Below, in pieces: positions 34,759 through 42,250 of a DNA stretch of 64,000 nt. A program made the position numbers and the translations under genes. Every line of letters begins with the position of its first letter. The stretch's first letter is position 1. The notes under the pieces were generated by a model. The model did not search any database, was not told where the DNA came from, and worked only from the letters and a program-made list of their open reading frames with translations. Origin of the DNA: Streptomyces sp. NBC_01314 (lineage in GTDB: Bacteria > Actinomycetota > Actinomycetes > Streptomycetales > Streptomycetaceae); contig NZ_CP108394.1 in assembly GCF_041435215.1 (NCBI RefSeq), forward strand, positions 8,122,001 to 8,186,000, given 5' to 3'.

Positions 34759-35427
34759 TCACGCACTCAACGGAAACTCTTCCCCCAAAGCAATAAAGAC
34801 CGCCGTGTTCAGCGCGAACGCCCGCTTGCACTCACTCACGATCCGCTGCTTCTCCAGATCATCGGCCCGCACCCGGTCCAGCAGCTCCCGATAACCCCGC
34901 TTGAACGCGGCCGGGTTGGTGATCTCCTCGAAGACGTAGAACCGGACCCCGTCGCCCTTCCTGGCGAGGCCCCACGTCTTCTCGGCCCGGTCCCGGACGA
35001 TCTGCCCGCCGGAGAGGTCACCGAGGTACCGCGTGTAGTGGTGGGCCACATAACCGCCGGCCCAGGTGCGCGCGCACTCGGCGACCCGCGCCGCGTACGC
35101 CTCGGTCGCCGGCAGCGCCGTGAGCGTCGAGCGCCAGCCGAAACCGCGCAGATACTCCAGGTCCCGCTCCAGCTCGGAGAGCCGCATCAGCTCGGGCTGG
35201 ATGAACGGCCCGGCGACCGGGTCACCGGCCAGCCCCGGCGCGGCGCTCTCCAGCGCCTCGTACACGAACCACAGCTGCTCGGTGTACCGCGTGTACGCCT
35301 CGACGCCGAGTTTGCCGCCGAGCATGTCGTCCATGAACGTCGTGGACACCACCTCGGTGTGCTGCTCGTGCGAGGCGGCACGAATGAGCGTGGAGAACGC
35401 CGTGTCCGATGTGACCGACGCGTTCAT
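34759..35427 (-). CDS. Heme oxygenase (biliverdin-producing)
   Basis: 222 residues from ATG 35427 with GGAGG upstream. Heme oxygenase fold: proximal His in LIRAASHEQHTEVVSTTFMD, YTRYTEQLWFVYEALE, and the distal helix HYTRYLGDLSGGQIVRDRAE with the conserved Gly-kink and Asp. It opens heme to biliverdin, CO and iron. Its iron box shows DmdR control. It would have used heme brought in by the hmu transporter, now broken next door, so only endogenous heme or another importer can feed it. Confidence 0.94.
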   Translation of the reverse strand: MNASVTSDTAFSTLIRAASHEQHTEVVSTTFMDDMLGGKLGVEAYTRYTEQLWFVYEALESAAPGLAGDPVAGPFIQPELMRLSELERDLEYLRGFGWRSTLTALPATEAYAARVAECARTWAGGYVAHHYTRYLGDLSGGQIVRDRAEKTWGLARKGDGVRFYVFEEITNPAAFKRGYRELLDRVRADDLEKQRIVSECKRAFALNTAVFIALGEEFPLSA

Positions 35428-35477
35428 GAAGGCCTCCGGTGCCGAAGTGAGGAAGACGAGAAGCTGACGCCATTTTC

Positions 35478-35496
35478 TATGGTTAGGCTTACCTAA
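35478..35496 (-). promoter_or_regulatory. Iron box of the heme oxygenase gene
   Basis: TATGGTTAGGCTTACCTAA matches 16 of 19 positions of the iron-box consensus; 51 bp upstream of the heme oxygenase start. Confidence 0.88.
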
Positions 35497-35568
35497 GTCA
35501 ACAGGTTCCCGACTCCCTGTCGGTAAAACGGTACCCCGAATCTCCACCGGCCCCACATGCAATCCACG

Positions 35569-35664
35569 CGACGGTCCGGCCAACGGTCTGCGCGACGATC
35601 AGGGCAACGGTCCGGGCGACTGTCCGTGCGACGAACCCGCGCGGCGAATCCGCACGACGAAAAG
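35569..35664. repeat. Degenerate 12-bp tandem array, eight units
   Basis: Eight contiguous 12-mers with consensus CRACGGTCCGGG (for example CGACGGTCCGGC, CAACGGTCTGCG, CAACGGTCCGGG), decaying towards 35664. Lies between the heme oxygenase iron box and the map stop, in a 294-bp non-coding region. Nothing else is apparent there. Confidence 0.8.
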
Positions 35665-35721
35665 CCCGCCCTGCGGCCGGAACCGTGGGCAGGCTGTCTC
35701 GCGGCGACGAACGACGTGGAG

Positions 35722-36579
35722 CTACGGAAGCGTGAGGATCTCCGCGCCGGTCTCCGTCACCACCAGCGTGTGCTCGAACTGGGCGGTGCGCTTGAGGTCC
35801 TTGGTGACGACCGTCCAGCCGTCGTCCCACATGTCGTAGTCGTACGACCCGAGCGTCAGCATCGGCTCGATCGTGAACGTCATCCCGGTCTGCATCACCG
35901 TGGTGGCGTGCGGGGAGTCGTAGTGCGGGACGATCAGCCCGGAGTGGAACGACGAGTTGATCCCGTGCCCGGTGAAGTCGCGCACGACCCCGTACCCGAA
36001 CCGCTTCGCGTACGACTCGATGACCCGCCCGATGATGTTGATCTGGCGACCGGGCCTGACCGCCTTGATGGCGCGGGTGAGGGACTCCCGGGTCCGCTCG
36101 ACGAGCAGCGACGACTCCTCGTCGACATCCCCCACCGGATAGGTGGCGTTGTTGTCGCCGTGGACGCCGCCGATGTACGCCGTCACGTCCAGGTTGACGA
36201 TGTCGCCGTCGCGCAGCACGGTCGAGTCGGGGATGCCGTGGCAGATGACCTCGTTGACCGAGGTGCACAGCGACTTGGGGAAGCCCCGGTAGCCGAGCGT
36301 CGACGGGTAGGCCCCGTGGTCGCACATGTACTCGTGCGCGACCCGGTCCAGTTCGTCCGTGGTGACACCGGGCGCGATGTGCTTGGCCGCCTCGGCCATC
36401 GCCCGAGCCGCGATCCGGCCGGCGATCCGCATCGCCTCGATGGTCTCGGGCGTCTGCACCTCCGGCCCGGTGTACGGAGTCGGGGCGGGCTTGCCCACGT
36501 ACTCGGGTCGGCGGATGTTTCCCGGGACGGGGCGGGTGGGGGAGAGCTTCCCCGGTGCGAGCAGCGACTGGCCAGACAT
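35722..36579 (-). CDS. map: Type I methionine aminopeptidase
   Basis: 285 residues. The N-terminal extension (about 1-35, [21 protein letters not shown]) is typical of one of the several actinobacterial MetAPs. The pita-bread fold metal ligands are visible: [19 protein letters not shown] (Asp, Asp), GHGINSSFH (His), FTIEPM (Glu) and [10 protein letters not shown] (Glu). HGIPDSTVL carries the catalytic His. It removes N-terminal Met from new proteins. Streptomyces genomes encode more than one MetAP. Confidence 0.95.
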   Translation of the reverse strand: MSGQSLLAPGKLSPTRPVPGNIRRPEYVGKPAPTPYTGPEVQTPETIEAMRIAGRIAARAMAEAAKHIAPGVTTDELDRVAHEYMCDHGAYPSTLGYRGFPKSLCTSVNEVICHGIPDSTVLRDGDIVNLDVTAYIGGVHGDNNATYPVGDVDEESSLLVERTRESLTRAIKAVRPGRQINIIGRVIESYAKRFGYGVVRDFTGHGINSSFHSGLIVPHYDSPHATTVMQTGMTFTIEPMLTLGSYDYDMWDDGWTVVTKDLKRTAQFEHTLVVTETGAEILTLP

Positions 36580-36646
36580 GCCAGCGAGTTTAACCAGCGG
36601 TGGTGGGGGACCATGCAGGTGACGACTGGAGAAGGGAACTCAGGTC

Positions 36647-36877
36647 ATGCCCCTGTTCAAGCGGCGCACGGTCGGCAAGCCCGGCGAGTGGTTCTACTGC
36701 CTGGAGCACAAGAAGGTCGAAGAGGGCCCCGACTGCCCCGGAAAGGACCGTATGGGCCCCTACGCCTCCCGTCAGGACGCCACCCGGGCCATGGAAACGG
36801 CCCAGGAACGCAACGCGGAATGGGAGACCGACCCGCGCTGGCACGACACCCCGACGACGGACCCGAACACCGACTGA
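36647..36877 (+). CDS. Small conserved protein of unknown function
   Basis: 76 residues from ATG 36647, with GGAGAAGGGAACTCAGG just upstream. The sequence KPGEWFYCLEHKKVEEGPDC then PGKDRMGPYASRQDATRAM looks like a small CxxH..C metal-binding protein with a SPOR-like helix; codon use is typical of the genome. I have seen such proteins next to map in Streptomyces but know no function. Confidence 0.8.
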   Translation: MPLFKRRTVGKPGEWFYCLEHKKVEEGPDCPGKDRMGPYASRQDATRAMETAQERNAEWETDPRWHDTPTTDPNTD

Positions 36878-36972
36878 CCGGCCCGGCGGCACGGAACCGC
36901 CGAGCGGCGGGTGTGGGTCTCCGGCGAGGGTTCAGCACAGCCGGTCGGCCGCAGCCCGCAGTCGCCCCGGTG

Positions 36973-37003
36973 TCCGGCCCCAACCACGGGCGGTGGGGCC
37001 GGA
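36973..37003. terminator. Hairpin between convergent genes
   Basis: Perfect 10-bp stem TCCGGCCCCA (36973-36982) with 36994-37003, 11-nt loop, between the small protein gene stop (36877) and the MFS stop (37058). Confidence 0.65.
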
Positions 37004-37057
37004 GCCATGGTCCGCAGGGGCCGTCGGGGGTCCGCCCCCGCTGGAGGCCCGGACTTG

Positions 37058-38479
37058 TCAGGCGGGAGTGACGGGCGGGCTCGGTGGGACAGCTCCCCGC
37101 CGCTCACGCAACCGGGCCGCATGCTCGTTCGTCCGCACGTCGTAGGACATCAGCTGCGGCAGGCACAGCGCCAGCAACCCCACCGCCCCCACGCACAGCA
37201 CCCCACCGGCCCACACGGACGCCCGTACGGACGTCCACGCCGCCATGCCCCCGGCCCGCACCTGCCCCAGCTGAGGCCCGACGGAGTACGACAGCAGCTC
37301 GATCCCCGCCAGCCGCCCCCGCAACTCATCCGGAATGGTCTGATTCCACATCGCGGCCCGGAAGATCCCGCTGACCATGTCGAACGCACCCCCCAGCACC
37401 AGGAACGCCAGCACCAGCCACACATCGCGCACCAGCCCCGCCGCCATCACCGACAGCCCCCACAACATCGCTGCCAGCACCACCATCCGCCCGTGCCGGT
37501 GCACCCGTGACGCCCACCCACTGGTCAACGTCACCAGCAACGCCCCCGCGGGCAACGCCGCGTACATCAGCCCCAGCGACCACTCCGCGTCCAACTCGTC
37601 CGCGAGGAACGGCAGCAGGGCCAGCGGCATCGCCAGAAACATCGCGGCGAGATCGACGGCGTACGTACCGAGGAGTTCCTTGCGGCTCCAGGCGTACCGC
37701 GCCCCCTCCACGATGGACCGCAACGACGGTCTCGCCGCCTCGTGCGACGCGGGGGAGGGGGCGAGTCCCACGGCCAGCGCGACGGACGCCACGAAGGTCG
37801 CGAGGTCCGCCGCGTAGGCCCAGCCGAGCCCCGCGTAGGCCACGACGACACCCGCGAGGGCCGGCGCGGCGACGCCGCCCACCGTCCAGCGGAGCGAGTT
37901 GAGCGCGGCGGCGGCCGGCAGATGCTCGTGCGGGACGATACGGGGGACGATCGAGTCCAGGGCCGGTCGCTGGACCGCGACCAGCGCGGACGACAGGGCG
38001 GCCACCAGGTACAACGGCCACACCAGCGGCTCCGGCAGCAACGCGTTCACCAGCAGCCCCGCGCACAGGAGCCCCTGCCCGGCCTCGCTCCACAGGATCA
38101 GCGCCCGCTTGTCCAGGGCGTCGGCGAGCGCCCCGCCGTACAGCCCGAACACGATCAGCGGCACGAGTTCGACGGCGCCGATCGCCCCGACCGCCACCAC
38201 CGACCCCGTCAGCTCCTTCATCTGCACCGGCAGCGCCACGAAGGTCAGAAAACTCCCGAAGTTCGTGATCAGCCCCGCCACCCACAACCGCCGAAAGTCC
38301 ACGGACACCCGCCACGGCGCGAGATCGGGTAACAGCCCGCTCAGCCGCGAAGCCGCAGAAGAGTCCGAAGAGGTCGAAGAGGTCGAAGAGTCCGAAGAGG
38401 TCGAATCGGGAGAGGAGGGGGCCGAGGTGGGCGGGGAGGAAGCCGTGGAGGCCGAAGAGGCATCATCGGAAGCAGTCAC
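37058..38479 (-). CDS. MFS transporter, EntS-like (MFS_3) exporter
   Basis: 473 residues. The first 45 residues are almost pure Ser/Thr/Asp/Ala (STSSDSSTSSTSSDSSAAS), then a helical MFS core: DFRRLWVAGLITNFGSFLTF, GGALADALDKRALILWSE (motif A) and VQRPALDSIVPRIVP, a motif typical of the enterobactin-exporter-like group. About 12 helices. The position near iron genes makes siderophore export conceivable but not shown. The low-complexity N-terminus is encoded by GAAGAGGTCGAAGAG-like repeats around 38355-38410. Confidence 0.9.
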   Translation of the reverse strand: MTASDDASSASTASSPPTSAPSSPDSTSSDSSTSSTSSDSSAASRLSGLLPDLAPWRVSVDFRRLWVAGLITNFGSFLTFVALPVQMKELTGSVVAVGAIGAVELVPLIVFGLYGGALADALDKRALILWSEAGQGLLCAGLLVNALLPEPLVWPLYLVAALSSALVAVQRPALDSIVPRIVPHEHLPAAAALNSLRWTVGGVAAPALAGVVVAYAGLGWAYAADLATFVASVALAVGLAPSPASHEAARPSLRSIVEGARYAWSRKELLGTYAVDLAAMFLAMPLALLPFLADELDAEWSLGLMYAALPAGALLVTLTSGWASRVHRHGRMVVLAAMLWGLSVMAAGLVRDVWLVLAFLVLGGAFDMVSGIFRAAMWNQTIPDELRGRLAGIELLSYSVGPQLGQVRAGGMAAWTSVRASVWAGGVLCVGAVGLLALCLPQLMSYDVRTNEHAARLRERRGAVPPSPPVTPA

Positions 38480-38487
38480 GACGGGCC

Positions 38488-38721
38488 ATGCTCAACCGCC
38501 CCCAGCCCCCACAGCAACCACTTTTCCACGGCCTCACCGCCCGGCGGCCTCACCGCTTTGCACCGCCCACCGCCCTGCGGCGCTCCGATCTCCCACGTGT
38601 CGACACGGACACCGTCGGACTGCTCTACGAGACAGGCGACTTCGGCGCGTACGAGACGATCACCTTCCGCCGTCTCCCGCTCGCGTACCTCACCGGAGTC
38701 GGAGCAGCCGTATCCCCGTGA
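38488..38721 (+). pseudogene. C-terminal relic of an exo-alpha-sialidase
   Basis: A 77-codon frame whose last 45 residues (SDLPRVDTDTVGLLYETGDF then GAYETITFRRLPLAYLTG) read like the closing blade of bacterial BNR-repeat sialidases (SDL...VGLLYE.G....Y..I.F.R). The N-terminal 28 residues do not fit and no catalytic part exists nearby. I interpret it as the stump of a sialidase gene deleted upstream, now between an MFS gene and the F420 reductase. It may still be translated as a small protein; this is unlikely. Confidence 0.6.
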
Positions 38722-38772
38722 ACGCGCTCACCTCGCCGCCACCGGCGAAGGGCGCGCACGTAAAGTCGGCCC

Positions 38773-39501
38773 ATGACCTCTACTGACAGTTCACAGCAGC
38801 CCGCCGCGAAGGTCCCCGCGAAGGCCCCGGCCAAGGATCCCTGGGACCTGCCGGACGTGTCGGGGCTCGTCGTCGGCGTGCTCGGCGGCACCGGGCCGCA
38901 GGGCAAGGGCCTCGCCTACCGCCTCGCCAAGGCCGGCCAGAAGGTGATCATCGGGTCGCGGGCGGCCGACCGTGCGCAGGGCGTCGCCGGGGAACTCGGA
39001 CACGGAGTCGAGGGTGCCGACAACGCCGAGACCGCCCGCCGCAGCGACATCGTGATCGTGGCGGTGCCGTGGGACGGGCACGGCAAGACCCTCGAATCGC
39101 TGCGCGAGGAACTGGCCGGCAAGCTCGTCGTCGACTGCGTCAACCCGCTCGGCTTCGACAAGAAGGGCGCCTACGCGCTGAAGCCGGAGGAGGGCAGCGC
39201 CGCCGAGCAGGCCGCCGCCCTGCTGCCGGACTCGCGGGTCACCGCCGCCTTCCACCACCTCTCCGCCGTCCTCCTCGAAGACCCGGAGATCGAGGAGATC
39301 GACACGGATGTCATGGTCCTCGGCGAGGAGCGCGCGGACGTCGAGATCGTTCAGGCGCTGGCGGGCCGTATCCCCGGCATGCGGGGCATCTTCGCCGGGC
39401 GGCTGCGCAACGCCCACCAGGTCGAGTCCCTGGTCGCCAACCTGATCTCCGTGAACCGCCGCTACAAGGCCCACGCGGGCCTCCGTCTGACCGACGTGTA
39501 G
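38773..39501 (+). CDS. npdG: F420-dependent NADP reductase (F420H2:NADP oxidoreductase)
   Basis: 242 residues. A Lys/Ala/Pro-rich head (QQPAAKVPAKAPAKDPWDLP) leads to the NADP-binding GVLGGTGPQGKGLAYRLAKA and VIIGSRAADRAQ, then IVIVAVPWDGH and VVDCVNPLGFDKKGAY, all typical of NpdG/Fno. It transfers hydride between F420H2 and NADP+, linking F420 enzymes such as the LLM protein in this window to NADPH. Standard length about 220-240. Confidence 0.92.
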   Translation: MTSTDSSQQPAAKVPAKAPAKDPWDLPDVSGLVVGVLGGTGPQGKGLAYRLAKAGQKVIIGSRAADRAQGVAGELGHGVEGADNAETARRSDIVIVAVPWDGHGKTLESLREELAGKLVVDCVNPLGFDKKGAYALKPEEGSAAEQAAALLPDSRVTAAFHHLSAVLLEDPEIEEIDTDVMVLGEERADVEIVQALAGRIPGMRGIFAGRLRNAHQVESLVANLISVNRRYKAHAGLRLTDV

Positions 39502-39588
39502 CCGACGCGTGTACGCCCTCGGGCATGGGGGACACTGGACGCCGTATCACCTCGTCCGACCCGACCGTCCTGTCAGGAGCCGACCCCC

Positions 39589-39771
39589 ATGCCCCGCCTC
39601 GCCGTCTACGCGCTCATCGTCTGTCTCCTCGCGGTCACCGCCGCTGTGGTCTCCTTCAGCCGGGGCAGCTGGCTGGGAGTGGTGTGGGTGCTGATGGCCG
39701 GCCTGTCATCCAACATGACCTGGTACTACGCGCGGAAGGCGAAGCTGGAGCGCCGGTCCGCCACCGGCTGA
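39589..39771 (+). CDS. Small two-helix membrane protein
   Basis: 60 residues. Two hydrophobic segments (VYALIVCLLAVTAAVVSFS and WLGVVWVLMAGLSSNMTWYY) followed by basic ARKAKLERRSATG; topology inside-in. GGAG lies 8-11 bp upstream. Codon use is normal. No known family. Convergent with the site-2 protease gene. Confidence 0.72.
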   Translation: MPRLAVYALIVCLLAVTAAVVSFSRGSWLGVVWVLMAGLSSNMTWYYARKAKLERRSATG

Positions 39772-39788
39772 GCCACGCGGCCGTCCCC

Positions 39789-40586
39789 TCACACCCCGGT
39801 GAGGCAGATGTCGCTGTCCTCGCGCCAGAAGCGGTAGAGCCAGTAGCCGCAGTCGGACAGCTGGTCCTCGATCCCCAGGCCGCGCATGAACGCGTCGATC
39901 ACGTCCCAGAACACCCCGTTGACCGCCGGGATCCACAGCACCGCGAAGACGAGCAGCAGACCGAAGGGCGCGAGCGGCTCCACCTGGCGGCGGATCTTGT
40001 ACGACAGCCAGGGCTCGATGACGCCGTAGCCATCCAGGCCGGGCACCGGCAGGAAGTTCAGGATCGCGGCCGTGACCTGGAGCATCGCGAGGAAGGCGAG
40101 GGCGAAGAGAAACGCCGCCGGCACGCCGTCCGTGACGCCCAGCCAGAAGGGCGCGGTACAGACGGCCGCGAACAGGACGTTCGTCAGCGGTCCCGCCGCC
40201 GAGATCAGACTGTGCTTCCAGCGGCCCTGGATACGGCCGCGCTCGATGAACACCGCGCCACCGGGCAGACCGATTCCACCCATGATCACGAAGACGACGG
40301 GCAGCACGATGCTGAGCAGAGGGTGGGTATAGACGAGAGGATTGAGGCTCAAGTAGCCCTTCGTGCCAACGGTGATGTCGCCCCCGTGCAGCGCGGTGCG
40401 GGCGTGTGCATACTCGTGCAGGCACAGAGAGATCACCCAGGCCGAGGTGACGAAGAGGAAGACGGCAAGCCCTGGAGACGACGCGAAGCCACTCCATACC
40501 GCCCACCCGGTGATTGCCGTGATGGCAGTGATTCCGAGGAAGACGGGGCTGATCCGCTGTTCGCTCGTTCGGGAAGCGGTGGTCAT
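39789..40586 (-). CDS. Site-2 protease family membrane metalloprotease
   Basis: 265 residues from ATG 40586 with AGGAG upstream; longer frames upstream are rejected. Zinc motif HEYAH in VISLCLHEYAHARTALHGGD and the second-domain motif NFLPVPGLDGYG (third zinc ligand Asp) define an S2P-type intramembrane protease, about six helices. Substrates might be anti-sigma factors or peptides; unknown here. The gene and the 149-bp spacer after it (40587-40735, nothing recognisable) border a serine integrase gene. Confidence 0.9.
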   Translation of the reverse strand: MTTASRTSEQRISPVFLGITAITAITGWAVWSGFASSPGLAVFLFVTSAWVISLCLHEYAHARTALHGGDITVGTKGYLSLNPLVYTHPLLSIVLPVVFVIMGGIGLPGGAVFIERGRIQGRWKHSLISAAGPLTNVLFAAVCTAPFWLGVTDGVPAAFLFALAFLAMLQVTAAILNFLPVPGLDGYGVIEPWLSYKIRRQVEPLAPFGLLLVFAVLWIPAVNGVFWDVIDAFMRGLGIEDQLSDCGYWLYRFWREDSDICLTGV

Positions 40587-40735
40587 GGGCGAGGCTCCTG
40601 GTACGTAGGGCCGAGCTGGGGGGAAACTTCGGCCGTGCTGGTGAACATGAGGACAACGTCTCGCGGGGCTTTGAGTTTCCCGGAATGGGCCAGCCTGGCG
40701 GGAGTTTGGACCGCGCCTTTCGTGAGGCCCGGCGA

Positions 40736-42139
40736 CTACCTCAGAAACTTCGCAAGACGCTCTCGGAAGTCTTCGGGCATTTCCAGAACATGGCCGCCGA
40801 GTTCTCGGGGGTGACATCTGACAGTGACGCCGGCGTGGATCAGATCCTCACCGAGCTCGGTGACTCCCATGCTCTGCCACCGTTCGACGAAGGTGGTACC
40901 GAGCGGCACGAACCGCCAGTGGTCCTCATCGGCAGTATGTGACGGATTCGTCGACTCGCCCTTGGCGTCGGCACGTTGAACGTATACGCGGCGGGTGACA
41001 GGCACATCTCCGACTGCTTCGACCAGCATGTGCAGTACGGGCGTGAGGATCTCCTCGTCAGGCAGGAACACATAGCCGGGGCACGCCGGGGAGCCGACTC
41101 GTGAAAGGCAGCGGATCTTCTCGGTGACCCGGTACGTCCCGTCCTTACGCCGTTTTCTGGACGTGTGAAGCTGAAGGTTCTTGCCGCACCCTCCGCACTT
41201 GATCACGTTGAGGAGCGGGGTCCTGGGTGTCGTGGAGCGTCGGCCGACCGGGGAGGCGGAGTCGGCCAGGGCGTCCTGAAGGCAGTCGAAGACGTCCTGG
41301 TCCAGCACCGCTTCGGCAACGCGGATGGGGTACCCGCCCCGGTCGTGAACCAGGACGCGCTTCTTGTACTTCTTACCGGGGACATCCTCGCTTCGTGTCT
41401 TCCAGCCCAGCAGAGTGGGGGAGGTGAGGATTCCCTTCAGCGTGCGGGGGTACCAGACGAAGTCCTTGCCGGACTTGTTCCGTTGATATGTGTCCGCAGG
41501 GGATGGCACCCCGCGTTCTTCGAGGTCTCGGCAGATGGCGTTGACCGGCTCGCCGCCGATGACGCGTCGAGCGGCTTCCCGGACGATGTCTGCTGTCTCC
41601 GGGTTGATCTCCAGGTATCGGGCGCTGTCCTTTGCGAAGGTGCGATAGCCGAAAGGAGGTGAACCTCCGCCCCATCGTGTGGACGTGAGCAGGTGCGCAC
41701 GCGATGATGCGACCCGCTCGGCAGCGGCGCGGGCTTCCATCTGCGCGAATGTGGCGATCATGGTGGCCGTCTCCTTTCCCGTCGAACTTGTGAGATCGAA
41801 CGGTTCGGTGGCGGAAACTAGCCCCTTGCTGCCATGGCTCTCGGCCCATTCGATCATCCGGTGCAGATCACCGACTCGGCGAACGAACCGATCGAGTCGC
41901 CAGAAGACGATGACGTCGAATTCGGGTGCGCGGTCGTCGAGCCACCGGGACAGTTCTGGACGCTTCCACGGTGGCACCGTGGTGGCGGAGACGGATAGAT
42001 CGCTCGCAACGCCAACGATCTCCCAGCCACGCAGCTCACAGAAGGACTCGCACTCTTCGAGCTGCCGTTCAGGGCTGGTCGTCGACTCGGTGTGGACGGT
42101 CAATCGGACGGCGATGAGTGCCCTGGGAGATCGCGCCAT
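40736..42139 (-). CDS. Serine recombinase/integrase with Thr at the nucleophile position
   Basis: 467 residues. The resolvase domain (1-150) has SPERQ, DVIVFWRLDRFVRR and ATMIATFAQMEARAAAERV. The recombinase domain (about 170-270) has GSPPFGYRTF and LKGILTSPTLLGWKTR, and the zinc ribbon is IKCGGCGKNLQ with CLSRVGSPAC. The family's catalytic Ser, normally in an RLS/RVS motif at residue 10-14, is replaced: the text reads AVRLTVHTES (Thr14). Base composition looks less GC-rich than the neighbours, fitting horizontal transfer. No cargo or partner genes surround it; it may be the last remnant of an integrated element. Confidence 0.9.
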   Translation of the reverse strand: MARSPRALIAVRLTVHTESTTSPERQLEECESFCELRGWEIVGVASDLSVSATTVPPWKRPELSRWLDDRAPEFDVIVFWRLDRFVRRVGDLHRMIEWAESHGSKGLVSATEPFDLTSSTGKETATMIATFAQMEARAAAERVASSRAHLLTSTRWGGGSPPFGYRTFAKDSARYLEINPETADIVREAARRVIGGEPVNAICRDLEERGVPSPADTYQRNKSGKDFVWYPRTLKGILTSPTLLGWKTRSEDVPGKKYKKRVLVHDRGGYPIRVAEAVLDQDVFDCLQDALADSASPVGRRSTTPRTPLLNVIKCGGCGKNLQLHTSRKRRKDGTYRVTEKIRCLSRVGSPACPGYVFLPDEEILTPVLHMLVEAVGDVPVTRRVYVQRADAKGESTNPSHTADEDHWRFVPLGTTFVERWQSMGVTELGEDLIHAGVTVRCHPRELGGHVLEMPEDFRERLAKFLR

Positions 42140-42155
42140 GGCATGAGGCTAGCGT

Positions 42156-42182
42156 GTTTGTATCTAACAAACTGAGAGTTAG
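42156..42182. promoter_or_regulatory. AT-rich inverted repeats beside the integrase start
   Basis: GTTTG-TATCTAA-CAAAC (42156-42172) overlaps CTAAC ... GTTAG (42164-42168, 42178-42182), in an AT-rich island directly upstream of the integrase ATG (42139) and the SARP gene. It could be an integrase promoter/operator or an attachment-site half; attB/attP cannot be told from one strain. Confidence 0.35.
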
Positions 42183-42250
42183 GTAAATTCTTGCTTGGGT
42201 CTTCCCCGACGGCAGGGAGTACGTCCTCCAGGGCTATGGGGCGGGTGAGA

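Noticed and set aside
42156..42182. attB/attP core of the serine integrase
   Set aside because: Only one copy of the AT-rich repeat is seen and no empty-site comparison is possible; left as a regulatory candidate.
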